A DNA stretch of 64,000 bases from Pteria penguin (Eukaryota; Mollusca; Bivalvia; Pterioida; Pteriidae): assembly GCA_035048485.1 (NCBI GenBank), contig CM068582.1, positions 32,243,596 to 32,307,595 on the forward strand. The letters run 5' to 3'. Below the pieces are notes generated by a model, which had not been told where the DNA came from, searched no databases, and saw only the letters and a list, made by a program, of their open reading frames with translations. Position 1 is the stretch's first letter. Every line of letters starts with the position of its first letter. Of the stretch, positions 24,700 through 35,530 are shown one piece after another. The translations under genes and the position numbers were made by a program.

Positions 24700-26040
24700 T
24701 CGCTGGCCATTTCCATACATTGTGGTGGACAAATTACTACCTTATAAAATCTAAATGATAAGAAAATTACAGTATCAAGAACTTGAATCTTTAGAAGAGT
24801 GTCACCAAACTGATGACGTAGGATGCAACAAAGAGAAAACAGAAGATTCCATAATTGAGAAAGTTTTAAAGGCCCAAAGGCAGTATTTCCTCCAGTGGAA
24901 AACCGATTTGAAGTCAGAATTGAAGGTCCGCATATTCTACAAGAATGTTGACAAAATAGTTAGCATTACTGAAGGTGCTTGAAAAAAAAATTTAATGGCT
25001 GCTTAAGAAGTTTGAGTTTGTATTGACGATTCCACAAAATGCGCATTAACGAGTAGGAGATATAATCGTTGCAGTCATGACATTTGATAATCCCTAGCTG
25101 GATGAAAGCACTATGGACGCTTCAGGAACATGGGCTTCTGTGGAAACTTGACCGCAGCTTACATCAAGACAGATATCTATATCTATGCTAAATTGCGTAA
25201 AGACTTCGAATCATTAAAGTATCCGACCAACATCCCAAATAAAAGTCAGTGGTCAACGCGAAGATCGCCCTTTACAGCAAACATCTGTGGGAGTCATTTT
25301 TGACTGATGAAGATGTCGAATAAAGGAGTAGTTACGTTTTCTATTAAAATCCGCTCTATACGGAATATTAATAAAACTGTTTTGGATTCATAAAGGAAGA
25401 TTTTAGAACAGTTTTTTTTTCGAAAACCCTTTGCAAAAGCGTTTAAAAAATAACATTTATTGTGGTCTTCTTAAATCATGAGAGTACGCAATGGTATTGA
25501 CGTTATGACGTAACTTTATCGCCGTTTTGTTATGATAATGGTGCTAACGCAACTCTAGAGCAGAAGAACAGTAACAAAAATTAAGGTACTCAATTCATAA
25601 TAAGCCTCACACGGCAACATGGCATAATAATACATTAACATAATCTGCATTATAAAGTTAGTGACTGTTGCAAAGTATGGGATTGTCCGGTTTGAATGCC
25701 CTGATATGTACCTTCACAATTAGTCGCAAAACATTCTAATAAACAGTGAAGAGAAACGAACACCATATCCTACTTTGTACGGCCATAGAACAAAGTAAGT
25801 CTACGAATACAGCTTTTGCTCTGTGTGTTTTCATGCAGGAATATTTTACTATATGGATATGCAATGTTTTATGGAGTGCACATTAAAATAAGCATATTAT
25901 AAATCCTTATTCAACAGACAAGTGTATGGAGAATTGAAATAATAATTGTCAAGTACCGTTCACCGTACAATGCCGGAGTCATGAAAACAAAGTATTGTAA
26001 AACTGTTTTATACTTATTTATATCATTAATACTAAGGTGT
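24700..26040. other. Degenerate sequence, no gene recognised
   Basis: Several blocks (24755-24982, 25090-25330) have a coding-like base balance but many stops, so this may be further decayed transposon; I could not assign it. TGACGT-type half sites occur near 25500-25512. Confidence 0.35.
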
Positions 26041-26044
26041 GACA

Positions 26045-27345
26045 ACAGGCAGATTGCTGTCACTAGCGCATAAAATGAAAGAAAAAAGAGGAGTTACTGG
26101 CTCAGTTATGTGGCAGAAGTCACCACGGAACTATACAATACATGAATATAAATAATATACTAGAACATATAACACATTACAAAAATATTTGATTGTAGTG
26201 CCATTACGATACCGACTTAGGACGGTCATTTAATTTGACAAATGCCAAACAAATGGTGTGGTTAACCGGTTTACGGGCCCACCTTCCCACTCACCGTAAC
26301 AGCAGAACAATCAAAGGACGTACATTTAAAAATTTATAAATAATCCTCCATGTAAAGAACAAGGTTCCACAGGTATCGCATATTGAGAGGTCATAAAAAT
26401 ATAAACATTGTATTGTAAAACACATAATGGTTTGAAAATATATGCGACATCAACATGATAAACCGTGCTCTGCCAGTCTGAAAGCGAGCTAAGACCCTAG
26501 ATCTGTATGAGTCCCGACTAACAGTCAGAGGGGACGAGGTTCAGGACCACGTCTCCTCTGAAAGAGGTTTGGACAAGGCCCGTCATATAGTCCCCACCGC
26601 CCTGTTAGTCAGCGTGCAACGTTCAAGCAAAAGTCTGCATAAGGCTGTAGAGGGGCCAAATACAAGACCTATAGTCTTTTTGATGATCTCAATATCATAT
26701 TGTCCATTTAGAAGACATTTGACTATTTTATTACATGATAAAATAACGTTATCGGAGCCTTTTACTTTCCTTAGTTTATATACGAGATCACCGTAAAAAT
26801 TAGGATTGGGAATTCCATTGGATACATACTGTTGAAAAGAAATATTTCGTTTATGAAAGTCCAAAACATCGGTGCAGCCTCTGACAAATCGAACTAATTG
26901 AGATATATAGATACCATATGATGGGAGTCGAAGGACATCGCCATCCAAGTAAGGGAAATTTACAATAGGAAATCCAAAATCCTCACGTGTATCATAAATA
27001 TTAGTATATATTAGGTGGTTGATAATTTTGATGTTTAAATCTAAGAAAGGTGTAGATTTATCTCAAGTATTAACTTTATTCAATGTGAGCTCTGGTGGAT
27101 ATATTTCTGATATAAATTGTTCGAATTCAGGGTTGTCGATAACCAAAATGTCATCCAGATAACTGCAAGTATTATTAAATTTGACAAATGGCTTGATTAA
27201 ATCCATTGAACGGGGAACAGCGTTATAAAACAGCAATGATCTTAATGCCAGAATTTCAGGTGGACGCTTATTGACCCATGTGAGCGGTTAATAAAGTGTG
27301 GTATTTTAAAACATTCAGTTAGTTGTCTACAAATTTGTAAAGTAA
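26045..27345 (-). mobile_element. YLDD reverse-transcriptase element, copy 1 (5'-truncated, decayed)
   Basis: On the minus strand the frame contains the catalytic box SYLDDILVIDNPEF (YLDD at 27150-27161), then EIYPPELTLNK, FLDLNIKIINHLIY, FPYLDGDVLRLPSYGIYISQ, LVRFVRGCTDVLDFHKRN and NGIPNPNFYGDLVYKLRKVK. This C-terminal block (YG(V/I)(Y/F)ISQLIR) belongs to a reverse-transcriptase family common in bivalves and cnidarians; a Penelope-like or DIRS-like class is possible but I cannot settle it. A 121-codon frame (26583-26948) stays open because a 111-bp deletion relative to copy 2 is a multiple of three. The 3' end carries the AGTAACTCCTCTTTTTTCT-type terminus near 26090. Confidence 0.7.
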
Positions 27346-27361
27346 AATATTGTTCAATTGT

Positions 27362-27500
27362 TCAAGCTGTATGAAAGTGAAACATTGAAAAATAAATCAG
27401 CGTCAGTCGCACTACTCCTAAACACACTAAATGTATATAGTCGACAGAAACATTTTGCACACAGTCAAACAGCGGACAATACATCACAATAGAGATTCCT
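27362..27500 (-). pseudogene. Possible transposase-like remnant (VDYIHLVCLGVVR)
   Basis: The minus-strand peptide NVSVDYIHLVCLGVVRLTLI matches the (V/L)DYMHLVCLGVV signature of a large transposase-derived protein family seen in invertebrates. The stretch KPLKALEFREV lies upstream of it on the minus strand, whereas in intact relatives a comparable KPRS..EFR block lies after it, so a rearrangement or chance likeness is possible. Confidence 0.35.
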
Positions 27501-27689
27501 ATAATTTTATTTATATGTACTTCCCGAAATTCTAATGCTTTTAAAGGTTTACCTAGAAAATGAAAGGAGACAGTTATGTCTTTTTTATGATTAAATCGAT
27601 CGTTAGTCATTGATTTATATACACGAACAGACAGACCTACAACAAATTTAAATACACCTAAAAATTATACAATAAATAGCCCGAGTCCT

Positions 27690-27830
27690 ATAGCATCACA
27701 GCTGGTTTAGCCTGTCGATAGGGGGTGCTTACTTTTCCTATGAACCCTGTACCACCACTGGTTCATCCAGGGGTCCGTGATTGCCTATGAGTTCTATTTT
27801 GTCTTGTGAAATAAATGTTCTTGTTTGACT
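27690..27830 (+). repeat. Dispersed 3'-region motif of reverse-transcriptase elements
   Basis: GGGGGTGCTTACTTTTCC..ACCACTGGTTCATCCAGGGG followed by TCCGTGATTGCC resembles the GCTCACTCCTCCCGGACA..CAGGGGTCCGTG motif at 63590-63650 and the segment after the reverse-transcriptase frame at 54640-54700. Confidence 0.5.
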
Positions 27831-29045
27831 TTAAAATTGTGTTTTGGGAATATGAGAAGATGTGCAGATTACATAGTGACAATTGCTTTAATTCGTTGCA
27901 TTAAATTCTTTTACCTAAGATATTTTCCGACAGATATGAAATAATTCTGGAATTTTAGATTTACGATAGCCACCTCAATTGACTATTCTGAGTCAACACT
28001 GCAACTGCATTATAATTAAACATTTACTGTGATGCAATTTACACCTCGTATGGGGACTTTTGTCTCACGGCTGTCAGAAGTATTATTTTGTCATTCTAAG
28101 GGATAGGAATTCCATAGGGAATACTTCAGGTGGGTGTTACGGAATAGTCTTATCATGGTTACGCCCCTTCACGGTGGTACAACAAAGTTTGGGTCTTGTA
28201 AATGTTATTTTATGCTTTCAAATTACTTGTGAAACACATGCATATTCATATGAATTGTTTACAATTTTGTTTTATTGCCAGGTCTGCAATAATCTTGGAT
28301 CTAATATATCTATAAATTTTTATCGCGTATTAGGAAAAAGTTAAATAACTAGGCAATCGAAAATATCTACGCACTACGTATGAATATAACATTGTAGTTT
28401 CAAGATTTACATTTAATGAGAAATAGATATACAGATATTTAAATTTTGATTGAGTGGATGTCTTAAAATAAAAGTGTATTTTATTTTAAGACATTTTAAG
28501 ACTCTTTTTTCTTTGGTTTCATCACAAATGTGTGTTTATTGATTGATCACAGTATTGGTATACAAACTCGTTGGATGGCAGCCAAATATTTTGCACTGAT
28601 CGGACAATCTATACTAATACTTACAACAACCCGTCACAACACTCATTTGATATACATATATGTAACAAAGGGCAGAGAAAAGGCATATTTGATCTTCAAT
28701 CACTCAGTGAACCACTATTCACTAGATTATGTCCTAAAGTAAAAGGGTAATGTTATACAAGATCGACTCTGAACATATACTAGCGGAAAAAAGGAAATAA
28801 AACGTAAAAGGTATTCTTTGATGGCTCTTTATCCTTATAGGCATAGTTTGATATACTAAAGTCGTGTTCATTATCGTGTTCAATTCGCCTTGCTGGCCAT
28901 AGCACGTTTTACTGGATTTTCGAATCTAAGCAAAACATGGTTAGTAATCGTTTAGAAGTTTTGCATCCATTGACAGAATCCAATGTAATGAAACAGAATA
29001 CAATTTTAATTGATATATGATTGAAAATGATCGTTTGCGTACTTT
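27831..29045. other. No gene recognised
   Basis: AT-rich spacer. An inverted pair of TAAAATAAAAGTG and ATTTTATTTTAAG lies near 28463-28495. The open frames at 28060-28344 and 28530-28742 show no recognisable domain. Confidence 0.35.
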
Positions 29046-29049
29046 TGTG

Positions 29050-29500
29050 ATACTGAAAGCTGGGGGTTCCCCCAGCAATGTGGCAAGAGTGTTTTGAGAA
29101 TATATTAACACTGTTAATGCTTTATGTAGACGATATCAGCAAAGTGGCACCGATCGAGACCACCCACGTTTGACGTCACGTCGGCAAGATAACGTGTATA
29201 TGAACGTCACATTTGCGTAGTCGATTCCAATCGGCTTTCTTGACTGCTAGAAACATCCCTGGGCATCGATGAATATGTCCTCGTCGGATGAGGAACAAAT
29301 TGAGAGAGGCCAACGTTCGTCCTCCATGTCCTGCTATCCGTCCTGTTCTGCTCTGGCGTCATCGAGATTAGCATAGGGAAGGTTCACAATGGCGTTTCAA
29401 TAACAGGACTGGTGGTTGTTTTGTTTAAGGACGAGTTGAGATTTTATCTCGACAGCAGTGACGGCCATGTTGGGGTTAATTCGTGCTGGAGAACGTTACA
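29050..29500 (+). pseudogene. Tc1/mariner-like transposase remnant
   Basis: Broken plus-strand frames read KAGGSPSNVARVF, NTVNALCRRYQQSGTDRDHP, RLTSRRQDNVY, then near 29430 FKDELRFYLDSSDGHVGV. This follows the Tc1 layout: helix-turn-helix (VARxFxVxxxTVxxLxRRYQQSG), a GRPR-like linker and the second catalytic block (FSDESRFxLxxSDGRxxV), with the aspartate of FKDE kept. Many stops and frameshifts; clearly dead. Confidence 0.65.
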
Positions 29501-29504
29501 TTGA

Positions 29505-29739
29505 CGCCAGTTCGGCGGAGAGAGCGTTATGCATGACAGCTAGGTGATTCGGTACCATAGGTCGTGGGTTCGAGTCCCGTCGGGGAACGAATATAAGTGA
29601 AACATATGGTGCCTTGTTAGCTGTAGTGTCTTTGTGCTTTATAAGTTTGCCTAATTTGTCTTTATTTCTACAGGTATTTCTTCGGAGATTCAAGGTCCAT
29701 TGTCCATTGTACTCTCGGGTGTTTCACTGTTTCTATTTG

Positions 29740-29744
<5 letters not shown>
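29505..29744 (+). repeat. tRNA-like SINE head and tail before a (TA)n tract
   Basis: GGTTCGAGTCCCGTCGGGGA near 29567 is a B box in a T-arm-like setting, preceded by CGGAGAGAGCGTTATGCATG. The sequence continues to TTTCTATTTGTGCTTTATA and then the TA repeat. It is a SINE-like unit and not a tRNA gene. Confidence 0.45.

Positions 29745-29819
<75 letters not shown>
29745..29819. repeat. (TA)37 microsatellite
   Basis: Uninterrupted TA tract directly after GTGCTTTATA. The same kind of junction is seen at 39241-39246. Confidence 0.97.
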
Positions 29820-29824
<5 letters not shown>

Positions 29825-30229
29825 TATCTATTAATCCGTACCGAAGGGCAAGGACGAGCGCAGAACCAACATCATGCACGTTTTATATCGGCGTTGTATG
29901 GGTTTTAGTAGACGTACTCGTTTATCAAAACGTTAGAATATTCCATCACCGACTAAAGCCTGCGGTCAATGTTCTTTTGGCAGTAACTGAAGGTCTGCAC
30001 AGCGAAATTGCAATTTCTATTTTCCAAGACGTGATTCTCACTTTTCGAATCTTATCAATAGTTTCCCCAAATCAAATCTATTTCACCAACATGTCAATGG
30101 ATATTTTATACCAGATAATATACTAGTCATCGTGGGTTTAGTTGGGATGTCGAGTGAGACAGAATAGAATCTAGCTCGAATATGATGATTGAGAAATCCA
30201 CGAACCCGAGTGTCAAGTTCCATCATGTT

Positions 30230-31600
30230 CCTGTTTCTGTTTTGGTTATAATTACTACAACGCCCTTTTAATGATGATCCTTATTTTAAATTTTAATCCC
30301 TTAGTTTGCGATAATATAGTAGGAGGAACATTGCCCCTGGACAGGGTAAATTTCCCCATTCTTAGAAAGGCAAAGAATGATAGGGAGCATGCCGATGATA
30401 ATAATCCAAAATGCCACAATGGCTAAAAGATAAAATTATCATAAAAGGAAATGACCATCTGGTTTTAGCCTTTATATAACAGGTAGGCCATGAATATTGC
30501 TATTATTAATATGAATGCTGGTCAATCTTTGACTACGGAAGGAGTTGTAAGACCCATACGTATGCGAGACGCGTATTGGGGGCCAATGTCCATTGCCAAA
30601 GGTGATTTATTTTACTGAGCAGAGTAGCCTCTGGAAATCGGGTAGGGGAAGCGAAGAATTGGTGTTGGCTTTTGATCTGCGTATGGGACAGCACTGCCAA
30701 ACCGAGATCACTTCATATGAGAAATTGAATCTGTTATATTATTCCGTATACTTTCTATGACTTTTCCCCAAGTTTTGATATCAGGTTTCATCAGAATGAA
30801 GATCATGGGTCTTTACAATGATATGATGCTACTGGATTTTAAAGTTTGGCGATTTATGACGCTTACTAAGGATTACTGCCATATTCGTTAATTTTACTGT
30901 TCAAGTTTTGTTAACCTGACGTACTGTAGTGGTTTGGAAGGACCATTCATTGCATTATATAATCTGGGAAGGAATGCCTTGCTCAACCGAATTGCCCTAC
31001 TTACAAGTTTTAATTTCCCGGTGAGAGACTGCAATTCTTTGAGCATGGGTTTCTGTTTAAGAAGAAGGAATCTAATATGGAGAGTAAATCAGTGACTTTA
31101 TTCAGCGGTGTTGAAATTGTTTGTGCTCGAGTGTCAAAAGACATACCTAGTAATTTTATGACCGTTGCGGTGCCATCCGTATTTTCCTCATTAAAGGGAA
31201 TCCCACAACTTAGACATACTCTTTAAAATGAGGACATTAAAGGAATGATACACTTTCTGAACTCGAGATAAATACGTATTCATCCAAGCAATGGTGGAGG
31301 CTAATACGAGGTAACCGAGGGGTTATACTCATTCCCGGAGGAAAGGAACGTGGGTAATCGATAATTATGCACCAACCTCCGTCTGCTTTTGGCACAAGAC
31401 CTATGGGGAAACACGTAAATATTAAGGCGGACAGGGAACTGGTCCCACTTGCGTCCTTTACTTATTTCATCGTCTGTCTTGGATTTTAATTTAACCGAAT
31501 GCGTTGTGCCGGTTATTAAGCTATTTATGAAATAAATTCCTCCGATGGGCCCGTGCAATGCAATGAGAAACCAAACTGCAAACTATTCGATTCCTTTGCA
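30230..31600 (-). mobile_element. DIRS-like tyrosine-recombinase retrotransposon, decayed
   Basis: Minus-strand order: SRRRLVHNYRLPTFLSSGNE (31301-31558, reverse-transcriptase entry), then CGIPFNEENTDGTATVIKLL, GMSFDTRAQTISTPLNKVTD and, after a frameshift, LKELQSLTGKLKLVSRAIRL and SKAFLPRLYNAMNG. Downstream, near 30320-30400, LSSACSLSFFAFLRMGKFTL resembles the start of the tyrosine-recombinase domain (FFxFLRxGE). Reverse transcriptase followed by recombinase is the DIRS/Ngaro order. No terminal repeats identified. Confidence 0.65.
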
Positions 31601-32340
31601 GCTACTTTATGTGGGTAGACATCTTAAGATAGGTGGATTTCTTTTAAGATAACAGGTAAGTGTTCGAGGTCCAGTTAACAAAATTTCTCAAAGAATTAAG
31701 GTTGTTTAGTATATATGCCATCGAAATTGACGCTGAAGCACCTCTGTTTGAACGAAGCTGGTGATACTGTACTTGAAAGACTTTTTGCACTAGAATACAT
31801 GAGTCATAGAAAAGGTGGGGTCGGCTGCTATCGTCATCCTAAATTGTTCATCATATTAAAATAGAACTTCCACCGTTGTTTGCTAAAATTCTTGTATCAT
31901 TGATATCTTTTAGATGCTGACCTTTTCGCGATGGGCTTTCAGTAAAAGAGACGAAAGCAAATTGCCATTGTTGATATTTTAGGGCCCTATTTAGGTTTCA
32001 GAATCACTTATCCTGCAGAGTAAATTTGGAAGATAGATATTTGGATCTGCCTATTTGAGGTTTCTCGTTATTATTTTTGCCCTAATAGTTTGGTGAACAT
32101 TGTAGTCCAGCTTTATTAAAGGGAGTGGCTAGACTTGACTTGGCGTCACTGGTATGCCAACTTAAGTGCACGTTATTCGCAAATTTGGCTAGCGGAGTAA
32201 CGGTTATCGATGATAGAACACCAGGGATCTTGTGAAGAGTCTAGTCTTCAGAATTGGGCAGCAGGTGCGGATATGCTGAGTCTGAGTTGGTGAACTTGGA
32301 GGAGGCTGGTTTGATGTTCTGGATATTATTATTAGTGAAT
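31601..32340 (-). other. Upstream part of the DIRS-like element or spacer
   Basis: Minus-strand fragments (for example CGVLSSITVTPL-like and SWHTSDAKSSLATPFNKAGL) look coding-derived but have many stops. This may be the decayed 5' part of the element; the assignment is weak. Confidence 0.3.
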
Positions 32341-32346
32341 TATTGA

Positions 32347-32430
32347 AATTCATGTATTGTATAGCTCCATGGTGACTTCTGTCACATAACTAAGCCAGTA
32401 ACTCCTCTTTTTTCTTGGATAAGTATCTTT
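32347..32430 (+). repeat. Solo 3' terminus of the YLDD reverse-transcriptase element
   Basis: GTATAGCTCCATGGTGACTT and AGCCAGTAACTCCTCTTTTT match the 3' end of the copy at 48449-49630, here without any coding part. Confidence 0.7.
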
Positions 32431-34020
32431 AAATATTGTTATTAATAAAGTTTATTATTCAAGCTGACTAAAGCTAAAGGTTAGCAATTAATGATGACAC
32501 CAGAATTAGACTCAGCAGCTGGACTAATGAAAATAACCCATGTGTGTGAAGGTGCAATTAAAACTCAATAATTGAAGAGAAAATAGGGGTCTAATGTAAA
32601 AGTAAAGCAAATTAAGATTAAAACGACACTGCTGACATTTTAAGGAAAATATTTTGAGGTGCTTACTCATCCGCGTCGTCTGGAAAAACCTGGATGTTTG
32701 GCTAACTTCCACCATACATCGCCAAATGTTTCAAGGGTATGTAAAGCGTTTGCACAGGCTGGGTGCACGCGGCAGCACGAGTTATTGTTCCTACCCAACA
32801 AAGTCGAATATTACACATGGCAGGGTGGTATTATTTGATGTTATATGATGTTAATATGTGATTGTAATCTTCGCCATAATATTCTTAGTGCAACTTAAAA
32901 CAAACGATATGATAGTAATAATAATAATGATAATAATGATATGTGTACGCAAAATATAATAGACTTAATGATACCATAAATAGCCCGCTAAATCTTTGGC
33001 AATACGGCTGTTTTTGCCTTTCAGTAGGGAATGCTTAATTCTCCTTGGCACTTGATACCATCACTGCTTTTTCAAAAGGTTTGTGATTGCCCATAATAAT
33101 TCCAATTAATCTTGTAAAATGTTCTCTTTAATTATAACTGTACAGTGTCAGAGCAATTTACATACATATATATCCTGACAACCGTCGGGTAATTAATGTG
33201 GTTACTGGCCACCTTAATTGTATTTCCCACAAAGAATTGCTTTCCGTCTTTTAGAAGTGACCAGGAAGCCGGACATTGTTCATGAGGTATTGTAAAAAGG
33301 AAAGAACGAAAGTGCGTTCCCTCGATGAATGGGAAAATGAGATCTTCTGCGTGCTGTTTTTTGTTATTTATTTTATTGTATTTATTTTGGATGCATACTT
33401 CTCTATCAAATAATTTGATTAAAAGAAATATTGAAAACTATATAATTATATTAATTTATTAGACAAGTGAAACTCTACAAAGAAAATTGAATCTGGTATC
33501 TATGTTTTAATAATTAACAGAAGAGACATTCGCTAATCCGATTTTACAAAACGAAACCAACTTAGTCATTCCTTTTAATAAATATTAATTATACAAATAT
33601 ATGAATTTAATTGCGCTTGTTGATCATTTTTGTTTCTACTTATAAACTAGAATTTTAATTAATCGAAGGAAGTGCATTATACTTATTAACATTATACTTC
33701 CTCATAGTCTTTTTGAAAACACATGTATAAATCAAATCTCTAAGTGCAAGGAGATCCTTTCCTTTCTTGTTATTTATTTGTTTGCAACATGTTCAACACC
33801 GTGTGTATAATATTGTTCTGTTTGATTATATATTCCAAGTGCACCTGTTTGTAAGTATACATCTTATGTCATTTTTCAGAATTTATAAACTTTATCTGGT
33901 AAATACAAGGTAAAATGCAAATAAAATAGTATATTTTTTCAATGTAGGTTTTTCCTGAGTTATTACATTCGGCATATCCAGGGTGACTTTGTCAAACAAT
34001 TGCTGTTGTATCATTAAAAG
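32431..34020. other. AT-rich spacer with a repeat fragment
   Basis: No gene recognised. A stretch near 33000-33120 (GGGAATGCTTAATTCTCCTT..CACTTGATACCATCACTGC) is a diverged copy of the dispersed reverse-transcriptase 3'-region motif. An AATAATGAT microsatellite-like run lies near 32915-32940. Confidence 0.4.
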
Positions 34021-34025
34021 TGACC

Positions 34026-34063
34026 ACCGTTGAAAATTGACCTGCGGGTCAATTTTCAACGGT
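34026..34063. repeat. Perfect 17-bp hairpin
   Basis: Arms ACCGTTGAAAATTGACC and GGTCAATTTTCAACGGT are exact inverses separated by TGCG. Variants of the arm (GTTGAAAATCGACCCGCAGT) follow at about 34163, and a related cluster lies at 37010-37160. Confidence 0.85.
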
Positions 34064-34363
34064 TTAAGGGCCTATTTTTAATGTTAAAAATGTACTCAGT
34101 CCCTTATTTAATGATCCCACCCACGAGTGAAAAAGTAACTTTTGCATGAAAATGTGACCCTCGTTGAAAATCGACCCGCAGTGGTGGGTTATATTTTAAC
34201 GTTAAAAATGACCCTTGTGTGACCCTTATACTACCAGAATTCAATTCATAATTTGTATTTCCTGCTTGCAAATGGGTCTGTTACAGCATGGTCTAAATTT
34301 TACGTTGGACAATGGCACCATATCTTATTAAAAGTGTACCCTATGAGAACTGACACTTCATAG

Positions 34364-34840
34364 GGGTAATATTTCAACATTAATTAATGATACCATATGA
34401 AAACTCATGTTTATCATAAAGTGTGAGTATTCAATTATCCGATAGTGGGTAAAATAAACTTTAAAATTGGTCATTAAAGGCAGGGCCTAATTTCAACAGT
34501 AGAAAACGACCCCATGTCAAGAAAATGCCCATTAATTAGTTAAGTACACTGTTTTTGTTGAATAAAGAGCGATATTTTGCGTTTTGTAGAGGCAGTGCAA
34601 GGACAATAGTTTGGGGGAGGGAGTCATATTTTAACATTAATTAAGGACCTCATATGAAAAAGGCCTCGAATTTTGGTTTATAAAATAGTGTGACTATTCG
34701 ATTATTTAACAGTAATTAAAATAAAATCGAAAACTGATCATAAGAGGTAGGGTCTAATTTCAACGACTCCAAGTCGAGACAATCTCCTTTATACAATCCA
34801 TGTTTTTAGCTAAGTACACTTTCCGTGGGGTCATATTTTC
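34364..34840 (+). repeat. Imperfect tandem duplication, about 255 bp
   Basis: The first unit (TTCAACATTAATTAATGATA..CATATGAAAA..GTGTGAGTATTCAATTAT) is followed by a second from 34621 (TTTAACATTAATTAAGGACC..CATATGAAAA..GTGTGACTATTCGATTAT). Both end near GTTAAGTACACT or GCTAAGTACACT. Non-coding. Confidence 0.65.
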
Positions 34841-35264
34841 ATGTTACGAAAGGAACTATTTATTAGTCTATAAAATGTCTTTTTTAGATATATACATGGA
34901 GCAATCATTGCATATAGATAGATAAGTAATTTGGTAGTAGATTTATCCCTTATATTTTGTTTAGCCATTTATGACACTTGATACAATTATGAACTTTTTA
35001 CATGGTAAATATGCTGTGTTTTCATATCCTTATAAAATAGTTTCTAAATAAATTCTGTAGAAAAAAAGTCAAATTACTGTTGATATCAAGCGGTCTCAGG
35101 AATTGTTAGAAAATTCGGACTCTGACAACTATGTGTCTTCGAGTCAATCTGATAATTTGATGCCCTCATTCCAAGTCAACAACTGTATAATATTCACAAG
35201 AAAATCAAATATTGACCGAGTAGATGCGAAGGTCAATATTTTTGTTTTTGGTCAATATCCCTGC
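34841..35264. other. No gene recognised
   Basis: AT-rich sequence between the 255-bp duplication and the SINE. The short open frame at 35103-35297 has no recognisable domain. Confidence 0.35.
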
Positions 35265-35530
35265 CCTGGTCATACCGGTTTTCTGTCTTTCGGATAAAAC
35301 TGAAAACCTATGCCCCGTGTCAGGGTAAGCGTGGAGTGCAAAAGATCCCTCTCTGCTTCGGGACAAGTCCGTTGCAAAGGTATAATGTTGTATGCAATAC
35401 GGTAGGCATCAATGCTATCCAAGGCTCTAATCTAATTTTCTCTTCTCCCAGCAGCTTTGGCTAGCGAAGATGTGCATCAGGCAGATGCGTGCAATAATCG
35501 TGTAGTGAAGTTAACAAAAATCAATCAATT
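35265..35530 (+). repeat. SINE with an internal insertion
   Basis: ACCGGTTTTCTGTCTTTCGG, CCCCGTGTCAGGG, AAGATCCCTCTCTGCTTCGG, GTCCGTTGCAAAGGTATAAT and, after about 70 bp of unrelated sequence, GTGCATCAGGCAGATGCGTG..ATCGTGTAGTGAAGTTAACA match the SINE order. The extra block (about 35405-35468) appears inserted or duplicated around the AGGCAT/AGGCAG position. Confidence 0.65.
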
